The notes: generated by a model not told the origin, from the letters alone. 32,449 nucleotides of DNA from Oscillospiraceae bacterium (GCA_017439805.1 JAFSIK010000062.1:1-32449), one strand, 5' to 3'. Positions 1 to 9,184 are shown, counted from the stretch's first letter. Numbers and translations are program-made.

Positions 1-288
1 TCCCTTGTGGTGGTGGTCAGGGAAGCCGACGGAGAGAAAGCCTGCACGGCCTTTTCCGCAATTGAGGGCGTGGAGGCGGTGGAAGCCGTTCCCTCCAATA
101 CCGCTTCCGGCGAGACCGTTATAAATCTTAAAGTTTCCCGCGGCTGTGATATTCGCAGCCGGGTTTGGGAGGCCGCTTCCGGTGCGGGGCTGACTCTTCT
201 GACCCTCAGACCTGCCGAAATATCCCTTGAGGATGTGTTCCTTGAGCTTACCGGCGGCGAAAATGCTCAGAAGGAGGCGGATGAATAA
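1..288 (+). CDS. ABC transporter ATP-binding protein, C-terminal end only (5' truncated by window edge)
   Basis: The reading frame is open from base 1, so only about 95 C-terminal residues are visible. The Walker and signature motifs lie outside the window. What remains is the small accessory domain usual at the end of GldA/CcmA-type ABC-2 ATPases, ending in the typical 'LEDVFLELTGG' type of motif that closes many such exporters. The stop codon TAA shares one base with the ATG of the permease (TAATG), so the two are translationally coupled. With the next three genes it forms a Gld-type ABC exporter operon. Identification rests mainly on the closing motif and on the neighbours. Confidence 0.8.
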   Translation, partial: SLVVVVREADGEKACTAFSAIEGVEAVEAVPSNTASGETVINLKVSRGCDIRSRVWEAASGAGLTLLTLRPAEISLEDVFLELTGGENAQKEADE

Positions 289-1154
289 TGGGCGCGATTT
301 ACAAAAGAGAGCTTGATTCCTACTTCAACACCATGACCGGCTATATTTTCTCCGCCGTGGTGCTGTGCTTTGTGGGTATCTACTTTATGGTGCTCAACCT
401 TATTAACGGCTATCCCTACTTCAGCTACGTTCTCTACAACACTCTCATCATTTTCATCGTCTGCACCCCGATCCTCACCATGCGCTGCCTGGCCGAGGAA
501 AAGCGCAGCAAGACCGACCAGCTGCTTTTTACCTACCCTGTTTCAATTACCAAGGTTGTTCTTGGCAAGTTCTTCGCCATGATCACCGTTTACGCCATTC
601 CTCTGGTGATTTCCTGCCTGTGCCCCATCATCATCGCCCTGAAGGGTGACGCTTTCCTGCTGGTGGACTACGGCGCGATTTTCGCCTATCTGTGCATGGG
701 CTGCATGTTCGTCGCCATCGGAATGTTCATCTCCTCCCTCACCGAGAGCCAGATCATCGCCGCCGTTGTCACCTTCGGCGCCCTGCTGCTTTTGTACCTG
801 TGGGAGAGCCTTTGCTCTTTCCTGCCCGAGGGCGCGGGAGCAAATCTGGGCGGCATCATCGTGCTTATCACCATCGTCGCTCTGCTGCTCTATGCCATGA
901 GCCGCAACGGCCTGCTGTCCGTCATCGTTGAGGTGGTGCTGGTTGTTGCCGCCATTGTGGTGTATATCGTAAACAGCTCCCTGTACGAGGGACTGCTGGT
1001 AAACGCCATCGGCGGACTGAGCGTTGCCGAGGTTTATTACAACTTCATCATTTACAGTGTGTTTGACCTGGGCGGTATATTCTTCTACCTGTCCGTGGCG
1101 GCTCTGTTTGTATTTCTTACTGTCCAGACGCTGCAGAAGCGCCGCTGGAGCTAA
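288..1154 (+). CDS. ABC-2 type transporter permease, GldF-like
   Basis: A 288-residue integral membrane protein with about six hydrophobic segments. It has the ABC-2 permease layout: a short cytoplasmic N-terminus with the 'YKRELDSYF' type of start, then a first helix and a conserved loop 'MRCLAEEKRSKTDQLL' near residues 64-80, which is diagnostic of the GldF/ABC-2 family (usually 'LAEEK..GT.ELL'). It is expected to pair with the ATPase encoded just upstream and to form the membrane channel of an exporter. The substrate is unknown. The start codon overlaps the upstream stop by one base, and the next gene follows 12 bases later with an AAGGAGG site. GldF in Bacteroidetes is linked to gliding, but Clostridia carry this cassette without gliding, so no motility role is inferred. 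Confidence 0.88.
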   Translation: MGAIYKRELDSYFNTMTGYIFSAVVLCFVGIYFMVLNLINGYPYFSYVLYNTLIIFIVCTPILTMRCLAEEKRSKTDQLLFTYPVSITKVVLGKFFAMITVYAIPLVISCLCPIIIALKGDAFLLVDYGAIFAYLCMGCMFVAIGMFISSLTESQIIAAVVTFGALLLLYLWESLCSFLPEGAGANLGGIIVLITIVALLLYAMSRNGLLSVIVEVVLVVAAIVVYIVNSSLYEGLLVNAIGGLSVAEVYYNFIIYSVFDLGGIFFYLSVAALFVFLTVQTLQKRRWS

Positions 1155-1166
1155 GGAGGTGCCGAG

Positions 1167-2675
1167 ATGAAAAGAAACGACAATATCGATCCCTCCCGCG
1201 CCGAGAAGTTCCTGCAGGAAGAAAAGAAAAGAGAAGAAAAGGCCGCGAAAGTCAGCGCCTACCGGGAAAAGGCAAAGGAGCGCCGGGGCGGCGTAAGAGG
1301 CCGTATGGGCGTTATGAGCGCCGGCGCCGTCGCCATCGTTGTGGCGGTTGTTATATTGCTGAACATTCTCATAAACCACCTGCCCTCCAACATCCGCGAA
1401 ATCGACCTTACCGGCTCCCGCCTGTACGAGGTCACCGATGTTTCCAGAGATTATCTGGAAAATCTGGGGTATGATATCGAGCTTACCGTTGTTGCCGAGG
1501 AGGGCACCATCGACGAGCGCATCATCAAATTCCTTGACAGCTATCTGGCGGTATCCAACAAGGTCACCATGACCCAGGTTGACCCCATCAAAAATCCCAC
1601 CGTGCTGGACACCTATCCCGATGTGGCCTCCAACTCCGTGGTGGTCAGCTGCCCCCAGACCGGAAAGAGCACCGTTGTGCCCTTCGCCGGCGTCAGCGGC
1701 TCTCTGATACTGTACGAATTTGACGCCACCACCCAGAGCTATTACGAAACCACCTTCGACGCCGAGGGTCAGATAACCTCCGCCATCGATTACTGCGTAT
1801 CCGGCGAGACCCGAAACGTATACCTGCTTTCCGGACATAACGAGGCTGCCTTCCACGCCGGCATTTCCGACCTGATGGTCAAGTCCAATGTGACCGTGGA
1901 GAGCATCAACCTGCTCACCTCCGGAGGTGTGCCCGAAGACGCGGATATGCTCATCATCTATCAGCCCAAGGCCGACCTTGCCACCGACGAGCTGAAGATG
2001 CTGCGCGATTATATGCAGCAGGGCGGACAGGTGATGCTGTTTATCGACAACGACACCATGCCCAATTTCACCTCCCTGCTGACCGAGTACGGTCTGCGGC
2101 TGGAGCCCGGCTACATCGCCGAGACCGAAAACGGCAAATATTATCAGGATTATTACTACATTTTCTGCGGCGCGGATGTGGAGCATCCCTCCCTGCCTGC
2201 CAGCGTGGCCGATGACGATTACCTCATTATGACCGCCTACGCCCGTGGCATGACCCGCATTGACCCCGCCCGTGCCACCATCAAGGTGGACAGCTTCCTC
2301 TTCTCCGGCGCAAACGGACATCTGGTCACCGAAACCGGAACTCTGGACGGCAGCTATCTCATCGCCGCCACCAGCACCGAGACCGCGGAAAGCGGAGAAG
2401 TTCTTGGCAAGCTTACCGTATACTCCTGCCCCTACATCATCTCCTCCAACATCATCGACAACTTCGCAAACCTTGACAATCAGGAGCTGGTGCTCACCTC
2501 CGTCATCTGCGATTTCGAGGGTGTAAGCGGTATCAACGTACCTCCCAAAGACCTGGAATTCGGCTACAACACCATTTCCAACTACGGCTTCATCGCCATC
2601 CTCTTTGTGGCTCTTATCCCCATCGTGCTGCTTATCGGCGGCCTGCTTCTGTGGACCAAGCGCCGCAAGCTGTAA
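1167..2675 (+). CDS. GldG-like ABC exporter auxiliary protein
   Basis: A 502-residue protein of the GldG/ABC_transp_aux type. It has a highly charged Lys/Glu/Arg N-terminus (residues 1-48), a membrane helix at about 52-70, a large extracytoplasmic region, and a second helix at about 478-497 followed by a basic tail (TKRRKL). The segment after the first helix ('IDLTGSRLYEVTDVSRDYL') matches the typical GldG opening, where 'D.T....YtLS..t...L' precedes a redox-like or IFT52-like domain. The 'VYLLSGHNE' segment near residue 217 is also typical. It is preceded by a good ribosome site (AAGGAGGTG) and followed by DUF4340 after 9 bases, the usual clostridial gene order. Its role in the exporter is not known in detail; it probably forms an extracytoplasmic part of the complex. 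Confidence 0.85.
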   Translation: MKRNDNIDPSRAEKFLQEEKKREEKAAKVSAYREKAKERRGGVRGRMGVMSAGAVAIVVAVVILLNILINHLPSNIREIDLTGSRLYEVTDVSRDYLENLGYDIELTVVAEEGTIDERIIKFLDSYLAVSNKVTMTQVDPIKNPTVLDTYPDVASNSVVVSCPQTGKSTVVPFAGVSGSLILYEFDATTQSYYETTFDAEGQITSAIDYCVSGETRNVYLLSGHNEAAFHAGISDLMVKSNVTVESINLLTSGGVPEDADMLIIYQPKADLATDELKMLRDYMQQGGQVMLFIDNDTMPNFTSLLTEYGLRLEPGYIAETENGKYYQDYYYIFCGADVEHPSLPASVADDDYLIMTAYARGMTRIDPARATIKVDSFLFSGANGHLVTETGTLDGSYLIAATSTETAESGEVLGKLTVYSCPYIISSNIIDNFANLDNQELVLTSVICDFEGVSGINVPPKDLEFGYNTISNYGFIAILFVALIPIVLLIGGLLLWTKRRKL

Positions 2676-2684
2676 GGAGGCGCC

Positions 2685-3725
2685 ATGAAGAAAAACAAAA
2701 AACTGCTCATCGTAATGGTGATAGTGCTGGTGGTTATCATCGCCGCGGTTGCAGCCATCGTTGCCGCCGGAAAGGCAAAGGAAAACCGTGACCAGCAGCA
2801 GGCCGAGTCCCAGACCATCTACGTGGGACAGCTTGAAGACCTTGCCGCCGTGAAATTTAACGGCCCGGAGGGAGAGTATGATGCGGTATATGACGCCGGG
2901 GAGGGTCGCTGGACTCTTGCCGGTGACGCAGACTTCCGCGTGAACGGAGAAGTTATGACCGCCATGGAGGAAAAGCTGGTGGGTCTTACCGCCTACCACT
3001 GCTTCGACATGGAATCGGAGGCCTCCGTTTACGGTCTTGACGCCCCCGCCGCCGCCCTTACCGCCTCCGACAGCAAGGGGAACACCCTGTCCATAGCCTT
3101 TGGCAATCTTAACAGCGGCAAATACTACGCCGCCGTTAATGCCGACGCCACCAAGGTATACACCATCGCCTCCAGCGCCTTTGACGTATGGAACAAGGAT
3201 GTGCTGGCCCTGCTGGATCTGGACGTTCTGCCCCAGCCCAAAGAGAAGGATATTGAATCCTTCACCATCACCACCGAAGGCGTAAGCGTTAAATTCACTC
3301 AGGACGCCACAGGGGAAGAACCGGTCTGGACCCGCACCGAAAACGGCGCCGCCGTCCCCGCGGACACCGACAGCGCCTACTTCAAAAACAGCAAGTATTA
3401 CATTTCGTCCCAGTACTTTACCGGCGCCATAGCCTACAAATACTCCGGCGACGGTGCCGAGTACGGTCTGGACGAGCCCTTTATGACTCTGGACATTTCC
3501 TGCACCGAGGAAGGAGAGCGGCGAAGCGCCACCCTTTATATGGGTGATATTGCCGCCGAGGACTCCCAGCGCCGATACTGCGCGCTGGAGGGGGACAGCA
3601 ACATCTACATCATTTCCGCCAATTTTGTTGATTACTACTACGCCCTTGCCACCGGCGCCATGCCTGACGAAGGCGACACTTCCGGCGGCAGTGTTGACCT
3701 TGAATACCAGACCCCCGACCTTTAA
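2685..3725 (+). CDS. DUF4340 domain-containing membrane-anchored protein
   Basis: A 346-residue protein with a single N-terminal membrane helix (residues about 5-26) after a Lys-rich start, and the rest extracytoplasmic. Repeated short blocks of the kind 'YGLDAPAAALT' (about 107-117) and 'YGLDEPFMTLDI' (about 257-268), each followed by a beta-rich 'LSIAFG' or 'ATLYMGD' segment, are the DUF4340 signature. It is the last gene of the exporter operon, 9 bases after the GldG-like gene, and is closed by a strong terminator. In many Firmicutes DUF4340 follows GldG directly and is assumed to work with it outside the membrane. There is no catalytic motif. Confidence 0.83.
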   Translation: MKKNKKLLIVMVIVLVVIIAAVAAIVAAGKAKENRDQQQAESQTIYVGQLEDLAAVKFNGPEGEYDAVYDAGEGRWTLAGDADFRVNGEVMTAMEEKLVGLTAYHCFDMESEASVYGLDAPAAALTASDSKGNTLSIAFGNLNSGKYYAAVNADATKVYTIASSAFDVWNKDVLALLDLDVLPQPKEKDIESFTITTEGVSVKFTQDATGEEPVWTRTENGAAVPADTDSAYFKNSKYYISSQYFTGAIAYKYSGDGAEYGLDEPFMTLDISCTEEGERRSATLYMGDIAAEDSQRRYCALEGDSNIYIISANFVDYYYALATGAMPDEGDTSGGSVDLEYQTPDL

Positions 3726-3726
3726 T

Positions 3727-3755
3727 AAAAAAGCCGCTTAAAAAGCGGCTTTTTT
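3727..3755 (+). terminator. Rho-independent terminator of the Gld/DUF4340 operon
   Basis: Perfect stem AAGCCGCTT / AAGCGGCTT (3731-3739 and 3743-3751) with an AAA loop, flanked by an A-run on the left and a T-run on the right. The stem starts two bases after the stop codon. Confidence 0.93.
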
Positions 3756-3779
3756 GTACTTTCGGCACAACGTTTTATG

Positions 3780-3808
3780 TTGAAAAACCCGGCGCTGTTT
3801 GGTAAACT
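3780..3808 (+). promoter_or_regulatory. Sigma-A-type promoter for the MATE gene
   Basis: TTGAAA (3780-3785), 17-base spacer, TAAACT (3803-3808). It places transcription start near 3815, which rules out the ATG at 3777 and supports the start at 3867, where GGGAGG sits 8 bases before the ATG. Confidence 0.6.
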
Positions 3809-3866
3809 GTTTGCATTGAGTTTTCCGCTCCAGACTTTTGCCTGCCGCGGACAGGGAGGCGCAGAG

Positions 3867-5231
3867 ATGTTTTTTGAACGCAGCTCGGATTTTTATAAAA
3901 AAACGGCCAGACTGATGCTGCCTGTAATGCTGCAGCAGCTTATCACCATTGGCATAAATTTCATGGATAACGTAATGGTCGGCGGCTTCGGCGAGATAAA
4001 TATCTCCGCCGTTTCCTTCGGCAACCAGTTTTACAGCTTCTTTCAGTTTATCTGCATGGGTCTGGGCAGCGGCGTAGTGGTGCTGTCGTCCCAGTTCTGG
4101 GGAAGAAAAGAGCTGGACGCCATGCGTACCTCCGCCGCAATCGGCCTGAGAGTTGCCCTTTGCATGTGCGTGCTGTTCACCGTGGTTTCGATGGCGTTCC
4201 CACACATAATCCTCCGTGGCTTTACCAACGTCAGAGAAGTCATCACCGCAGGTACGCCTTATCTTCGTCTTATCGGCTGCACCTTCATTTTGTCGGGACT
4301 GTCCTCCACTGCAACGTACCTTATGCGCAGCGTGGGACGGATAAAGGTGCCTCTGATAGGCTCCGGCCTGGCTTTTGTATTAAACCTGTTTTTCAACTGG
4401 GTTTTCATCTTCGGCAAGCTGGGCGCCCCCGCCATGGGTATCATGGGCGCCGCCGTGGGTACCGTTATCGCCCGCGTGATTGAGTTCTGCATCAATTTCG
4501 GATACTTCGTATTTAAGGAAAAGAGCTTTTCCTTCCGCCTGCGGCACTTCTTTCTGCCGGGGGGCGGCCTGCGCCGTCAGTATATAAAATTCGCCATGCC
4601 CGTAGTTATCAGCGACTTTCTGCTGGGGCTTGGTTTGACGCTGACCGGCGTTATTGTAGGCCACATCGGCGAAACCATGTCCGCGGCCTCCGCCATAGTC
4701 AATTCTCTGGTGCAGGTGTCAAATGTTATTGTTATGGGCTTTGCGGGTGCGGCGGCGATTATTATCGGCAATACCATCGGCGAGGGGGATATTCCCCGGG
4801 CCCGTCGGCAGGGCAGAACTTACTGCATAATGAGCTTCGCCGTAGGCTTTATAATGGTCGGCGTGTTTCTGATAATTCAGCAGGGTTATCTGAATCTTTA
4901 TGAAATCGACGCCGAGACCCGGGCAATCGCCAACAGTATGCTTCTTTGCAACTGCTTCCTTTTCCCCATCCAGACCATTGCCTACATCACCTCCAAGGGC
5001 ATTTTGCGCGGCGGCGGGGACAGCCGCTTCCTGCTGTGCGTGGACAGCGCGGCGGTTTGGCTGGTTTCCATACCTCTGGGTATACTGTCCGCCTTCGTTT
5101 GGCATATGGCGCCGGTGTGGATATACCTGTTCCTGCGTCTTGAATACAGTCTTAAAGGCATTGTGTGCTTTATCCGCTTCTGCACGGGCAAGTGGGTAAA
5201 GGTCATAAAAGCCGTGCCGGAAAGCAAGTGA
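3867..5231 (+). CDS. MATE family multidrug/toxin efflux transporter
   Basis: A 454-residue, twelve-helix protein, the normal length for the MATE family (cation-coupled export of drugs, toxins or metabolites). The N-terminal half contains the usual first helix 'LMLPVMLQQLITIGINFMDN', 'MVGGFGE' after it, and 'LFFNWVFIFG' in the middle. The second half repeats the fold from about residue 235 ('YIKFAMPVVISDF'). An in-frame ATG 90 bases upstream exists, but the start at 3867 is chosen because of the GGGAGG site and the promoter at 3780-3808. It is a single-gene unit between two terminators. The substrate cannot be told from the sequence. It belongs to the NorM/DinF-like clostridial branch rather than the polysaccharide flippases. 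Confidence 0.93.
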   Translation: MFFERSSDFYKKTARLMLPVMLQQLITIGINFMDNVMVGGFGEINISAVSFGNQFYSFFQFICMGLGSGVVVLSSQFWGRKELDAMRTSAAIGLRVALCMCVLFTVVSMAFPHIILRGFTNVREVITAGTPYLRLIGCTFILSGLSSTATYLMRSVGRIKVPLIGSGLAFVLNLFFNWVFIFGKLGAPAMGIMGAAVGTVIARVIEFCINFGYFVFKEKSFSFRLRHFFLPGGGLRRQYIKFAMPVVISDFLLGLGLTLTGVIVGHIGETMSAASAIVNSLVQVSNVIVMGFAGAAAIIIGNTIGEGDIPRARRQGRTYCIMSFAVGFIMVGVFLIIQQGYLNLYEIDAETRAIANSMLLCNCFLFPIQTIAYITSKGILRGGGDSRFLLCVDSAAVWLVSIPLGILSAFVWHMAPVWIYLFLRLEYSLKGIVCFIRFCTGKWVKVIKAVPESK

Positions 5232-5238
5232 AAATCAT

Positions 5239-5270
5239 AGCGCTTCGCCCTTTGGCGGGGCGCTATTTTG
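5239..5270 (+). terminator. Rho-independent terminator after the MATE gene
   Basis: An 11-bp stem (5239-5249 with 5254-5264, including two G-U pairs) and a CTTT loop, followed by ATTTTG. It lies 7 bases after the stop codon. Confidence 0.85.
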
Positions 5271-5312
5271 TTGTTGACGGAAAAATCAAACACAATTTGT
5301 TGAGTTTGTTGA

Positions 5313-5341
5313 TTGAATATTGCCGTATTGTAAGGTATAAT
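5313..5341 (+). promoter_or_regulatory. Sigma-A promoter for the large surface protein
   Basis: TTGAAT (5313-5318), 17-base spacer, TATAAT (5336-5341). It leaves an untranslated leader of about 65 bases before the ATG at 5415, with no convincing structure seen in it. Confidence 0.72.
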
Positions 5342-5414
5342 GTGTTAATCGGTATTTTCGGCAAATTTTTACATGCGTATAAATAAAAGTGGAAATAAAT
5401 CTGGAGGCGACAAA

Positions 5415-8400
5415 ATGAAAAAACGAATTATCGCGATACTCCTGACTCTTGCCATGATACTGGTCATGGCCCCCGCGGCCTTTGCGGAGGAACCGGCACC
5501 GGTTGCCAAGATTGGCGATACCCCCTACACCACCCTGCAGGAGGCTATCGAGGCCGCCTCTGATAGCCAGACTATCACCTTGTTGAAAGATATAACCGGT
5601 GATATTAACACTGCGGGAAAATCCATTACTATCACAGCGGATGAAAACAACAAGCCTACCGTTACTGGCAAGATTTTCATCGGCGCCGGCAAAGTTAGGA
5701 TTGAAAACCTGAAGATTGAAACCGCTGCGGCCGATACTAGCTTGATTACCGTCAACAGCGGAGCCGGTAAAGCCATTATTGAAAACTGTGAGCTTACGAT
5801 TAACCACGTTTTGTCCGGCGCCGCAGCTGCGATTCACATGACAAACGCTCCTGAACGTGAGATCGATGTAATTGGCAATAAAGTAATTTGCAACAGCGCC
5901 TGCACAAGTGTTTTCCGAGTAAATCACAGCGACAGCGATAAGCGTACTGGTAAAGTTCTCGTTCAGGACAATGAAGTCTCTGGAAAGTGGCAGTATGGTG
6001 TTTTCCGCGGCTCGATGTGCGATGTAATTGACAACACCTTCAGCACAACAGTAACTGACGCTGACAGCCTTTATGATGCTGGCGGAAAGCCCGTCGCAAT
6101 CCACTATTATTCCTATATTCCCGGTGTCACTTACGATGATGTAGAAGTGAAGTTCACTGGCAACACCTTTAAAGGTTTGCAGTCTGCAATTTCTATTTAC
6201 AACATTGACGCTTTTATAAATGCGGATCCCGATGACGGCGATTACAACGGCTATACAATTACCGGTAACACCTTCGACAGTTGTGTCAATGCGTTTGTTC
6301 AGAAAACGAATACTGACACCAAGGCTGAAGAAATTGCGGGTGCAATTGCAAGCAACAACACCTTTGATGGCGAAGGCAACAGTGTTGGCACTATGAACAT
6401 TAAGGGTTATATCGTAGAAATAGTTGATGGCAAGTACCTCGTCACCAAGGACAGCGAAAGCTATGTCTTTGAACAGCTTGGCGACAGCAGCATGCAGGCT
6501 GGCTATAACTACTTCAAAGGCTTGGTCTCTGACGGTGTTTCCGATGGAAAAACATATGTTGTCGGCGATAGCTTTGGTATGACTTTGTCTGACGGTTACG
6601 GTCGCCCCTACTATCTTGACGGTGAGGGTGTGCCTTACTACAAGGTAATTGACAACTGGCTTCATTACAATGTTGATTCCGCAGAAAAATTCTATCTGGA
6701 AGACGGACAGAGTGTCGATGATACCGATGGCGAAGCATTCCTCACTGCAAACGGTACCAGATATAGACTAAAGGGAGCTGGCGTACATAGCCTGTGTTAT
6801 TGCGACGAGCAGGGAGTTACTTTCTATGACGGTAGCTTTGGCCCGGTTTATATCAGTGGAGGCAAGAACTATACCGCGGTTGCCACGACGGACACTTATG
6901 CTTCTGCCTTTATAAAAGTAAATGGAACCGTGCAGACTTGGCTTACCAATCATCTTTCTGATAATGCGAGTATGGTGGCCATCCAAACCGGTGGCGACAT
7001 CGGGGCAACAGCCTATTCCTCTACCGATGGCAAGACATGGACTGCTGTGGGCTACTTTATCCAGATTGAAACCTGGAATGGCAACAAACTCACCATAATC
7101 GCCCAGACGGATGGCGACCTCACTATTAGCAGTTCTTGCGCGACCTATGCCGATATAAAGGAAAACATCGGCAATGGCGCCAAGGCAGTCAAAACTTCTG
7201 TTGATGACAGCGATGTTATTTTTGCGGCAAGCGGCTCCCTGAGCAATGCCTATGCGGGCAAATTTGATGGCGTTAAGCTGACCGGCGCCACCCCCATCCT
7301 CGATCAGCTTAACCAGCCTGTAGGCTACATTGCGCATGAAGGCGAAGCATATCTTGGTTACAAAAACAATGCCAACTACGCAAACAAGAACGTTTTGTTC
7401 GACTATGCAAGCGGTAAAATCATAGTCCATCTTATCTCCAAATATGCAGAAGGCGGGAATGTGCCCGCAGATGACTATTATGAGAAGCTCGGCGTTGACA
7501 ACAATAATGTTGTCCAACTCAAAGCCTTTAGCCTGAGCGACCTTATTGAAATCACATTTGATGCAAACGGTGGTTCTGTAAGTGAGGAAAGCAGAACAAT
7601 CGTTAGCGGCGAGGCCATTGGCACTCTGCCCGCACCTACACGCACGGGATACACCTTCGAAGGTTGGTATACTGAGGTTTCTGGCGGTACGGAGGTAACC
7701 AGCAGCACCACATTTGCTGTCGCTGATGTTATCTACGCTCAGTGGACCTATATCTCTCCCGTCATCATCCCCGTTGTTACTCCCACCGAGCCTGCCGTAC
7801 CTCAGGCTCCCAGTGTTGATACCGACGCTCCCGTAGTGGACTCCACCACCACCGAGAACGCCGACGGCTCCACCACCAAGACCGAGACCCTTGAAAACGG
7901 CGCCGTGGTTGAGACCACCACCAACACCGACGGCTCCAAGACCGAGACCGCCACTAAGACCGAAACCACCGAAACCGAAGAGGCCAAGACCACTACCACC
8001 ACCACTACCACCACCACTACCGACGCCTCCGGCGCCGTAGTCAAGGAAAGCCAGGAAGTGGTCAAGGAAGAAAAGGCCGACGGTTCCAGCACCGTAACCT
8101 CCACCACCGTCACCGAGTCCGAAACCAAGACCGAAAAGACCCAGGTCAAGGAAGAGACCGTGGTTAAGGAAGACGGCACCACAGAAACCAAGACCACCTC
8201 CACCACCGAGACCGCCGCCGCCAACGGCTCCACCGGCACCACCACCGTTGACGAAACCGGCAAGATTGAGGCTCAGGTTGAAATCTCCGCCGCCGCTGCC
8301 AACGAGGCCGCCCAGGCTGAGACCGCAATCGAGCTGCCCATGCCCGCCGTGCCCGTAACCAAAGACAGCGAGGCCGCTCCCACTGTTACCGTATCCCTGC

Positions 8401-9077
8401 CCACCGGCACCACCGAGGCCACCGTTACCGTTCCCGTTGAGGACGTGACCGCCGGCACCGTTGCCGTTATCGTAAACGCCGACGGCACCGAGACCGTAAT
8501 TACCGATTCCATCCCCACCGATGGCGGTCTGGAAGTAAACGTTCCCGACGGCGCCACTCTGAAAATCGTTGACAACAGCACCGACTTCGAGGACGTTGAC
8601 GAGAATGACTGGTTCGGCGACGCGGTTGCCTTCGCTTCTGCCCGCGGCATTATGAACGGCATGACCGAAACCGAGTTTGACCATGCCGCCACCACCACCC
8701 GCGCAATGGTATGGACCATGATGGCCCGTCTGAGCGGCGTTGACACCACTCCCGCCGACGGCGAGGCATGGTACGCCGCCGGCCAGAAGTGGGCTATGGA
8801 AAACGGCATCTCCGACGGTACCATGGCTGACGGCGAGATTACCCGCGAGCAGCTGGCCACCATGCTGCACCGCATGGTCGGCGCTCCCAAATCCGACCAC
8901 GACATCAGCGGCTACGACGACCACCACGAGACCAGCGACTGGGCTCTGGAGGCCAAGAAGTGGGCCGTTGAAAACGGCGTCATCAACGGCGACGGCAACA
9001 GCCTCAACCCCACCGATGATGCTTCCCGCAGCCAGGTTGCCCAGATCTTCATGAACTTCATCACCGGCAAGAACTAA
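5415..9077 (+). CDS. Large SLH-anchored surface protein with beta-helix-like passenger
   Basis: A 1220-residue secreted protein. Residues 1-25 form a Sec signal peptide (MKKR, hydrophobic core, AFA-EE cleavage). Residues about 30-330 contain repeated short beta strands and Asn-turn patterns ('ITGNTFDSC', 'VKFTGNTFKG', 'VIDNTFSTT') typical of right-handed parallel beta-helix proteins. Residues about 712-778 form one InlB/Listeria-Bacteroides repeat ('TFDANGGSV...GYTFEGWYTE...YAQWT'). Residues about 786-940 are a Thr/Glu/Lys low-complexity stalk. Residues 1056-1220 hold three SLH motifs that bind secondary cell-wall polymer. The start is set by GGAGGCGACAAA before the ATG at 5415; an upstream in-frame ATG (5373) lacks a site. 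The first two thirds are visibly less GC-rich than the stalk and anchor. Likely an adhesin or surface-layer component; the ligand is unknown. Confidence 0.88.
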   Translation: MKKRIIAILLTLAMILVMAPAAFAEEPAPVAKIGDTPYTTLQEAIEAASDSQTITLLKDITGDINTAGKSITITADENNKPTVTGKIFIGAGKVRIENLKIETAAADTSLITVNSGAGKAIIENCELTINHVLSGAAAAIHMTNAPEREIDVIGNKVICNSACTSVFRVNHSDSDKRTGKVLVQDNEVSGKWQYGVFRGSMCDVIDNTFSTTVTDADSLYDAGGKPVAIHYYSYIPGVTYDDVEVKFTGNTFKGLQSAISIYNIDAFINADPDDGDYNGYTITGNTFDSCVNAFVQKTNTDTKAEEIAGAIASNNTFDGEGNSVGTMNIKGYIVEIVDGKYLVTKDSESYVFEQLGDSSMQAGYNYFKGLVSDGVSDGKTYVVGDSFGMTLSDGYGRPYYLDGEGVPYYKVIDNWLHYNVDSAEKFYLEDGQSVDDTDGEAFLTANGTRYRLKGAGVHSLCYCDEQGVTFYDGSFGPVYISGGKNYTAVATTDTYASAFIKVNGTVQTWLTNHLSDNASMVAIQTGGDIGATAYSSTDGKTWTAVGYFIQIETWNGNKLTIIAQTDGDLTISSSCATYADIKENIGNGAKAVKTSVDDSDVIFAASGSLSNAYAGKFDGVKLTGATPILDQLNQPVGYIAHEGEAYLGYKNNANYANKNVLFDYASGKIIVHLISKYAEGGNVPADDYYEKLGVDNNNVVQLKAFSLSDLIEITFDANGGSVSEESRTIVSGEAIGTLPAPTRTGYTFEGWYTEVSGGTEVTSSTTFAVADVIYAQWTYISPVIIPVVTPTEPAVPQAPSVDTDAPVVDSTTTENADGSTTKTETLENGAVVETTTNTDGSKTETATKTETTETEEAKTTTTTTTTTTTDASGAVVKESQEVVKEEKADGSSTVTSTTVTESETKTEKTQVKEETVVKEDGTTETKTTSTTETAAANGSTGTTTVDETGKIEAQVEISAAAANEAAQAETAIELPMPAVPVTKDSEAAPTVTVSLPTGTTEATVTVPVEDVTAGTVAVIVNADGTETVITDSIPTDGGLEVNVPDGATLKIVDNSTDFEDVDENDWFGDAVAFASARGIMNGMTETEFDHAATTTRAMVWTMMARLSGVDTTPADGEAWYAAGQKWAMENGISDGTMADGEITREQLATMLHRMVGAPKSDHDISGYDDHHETSDWALEAKKWAVENGVINGDGNSLNPTDDASRSQVAQIFMNFITGKN

Positions 9078-9091
9078 AATCAATACACCAA

Positions 9092-9123
9092 AGACCCCCG
9101 GATTACTCCGGGGGTCTGTTTTT
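9092..9123 (+). terminator. Rho-independent terminator after the SLH surface protein
   Basis: Perfect 10-bp stem AGACCCCCGG / CCGGGGGTCT (9092-9101, 9108-9117), loop ATTACT, followed by GTTTTTG. Confidence 0.93.
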
Positions 9124-9134
9124 GTCCGGCTGCA

Positions 9135-9163
9135 TTGACCGGTTTATCGGACTGTGCTATGAT
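9135..9163 (+). promoter_or_regulatory. Sigma-A promoter for the WYL regulator
   Basis: TTGACC (9135-9140), 17-base spacer ending in TGTGC, TATGAT (9158-9163). The transcript would start near 9170, directly before the GGGAGG site, so the true start codon is 9185. Confidence 0.78.
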
Positions 9164-9184
9164 GTGAAAAAGGGAGGCGGTACA

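Noticed and set aside
543..2999. 818-residue minus-strand open frame across three genes of the Gld operon
   Set aside because: It is antisense to well-supported genes and exists because the sense genes almost never use TTA, CTA or TCA codons. Its product is Gly/His/Val-rich without any family motif or ribosome site.
3777..3866. 30-codon N-terminal extension of the MATE protein
   Set aside because: It overlaps the promoter and lacks a ribosome site; the ATG at 3867 has both a site and the correct family length.
6768..9083. 771-residue minus-strand open frame over the SLH surface protein gene
   Set aside because: Glycine-rich shadow of the Thr/Ala/Glu codons on the plus strand. No promoter, ribosome site or recognisable domain.
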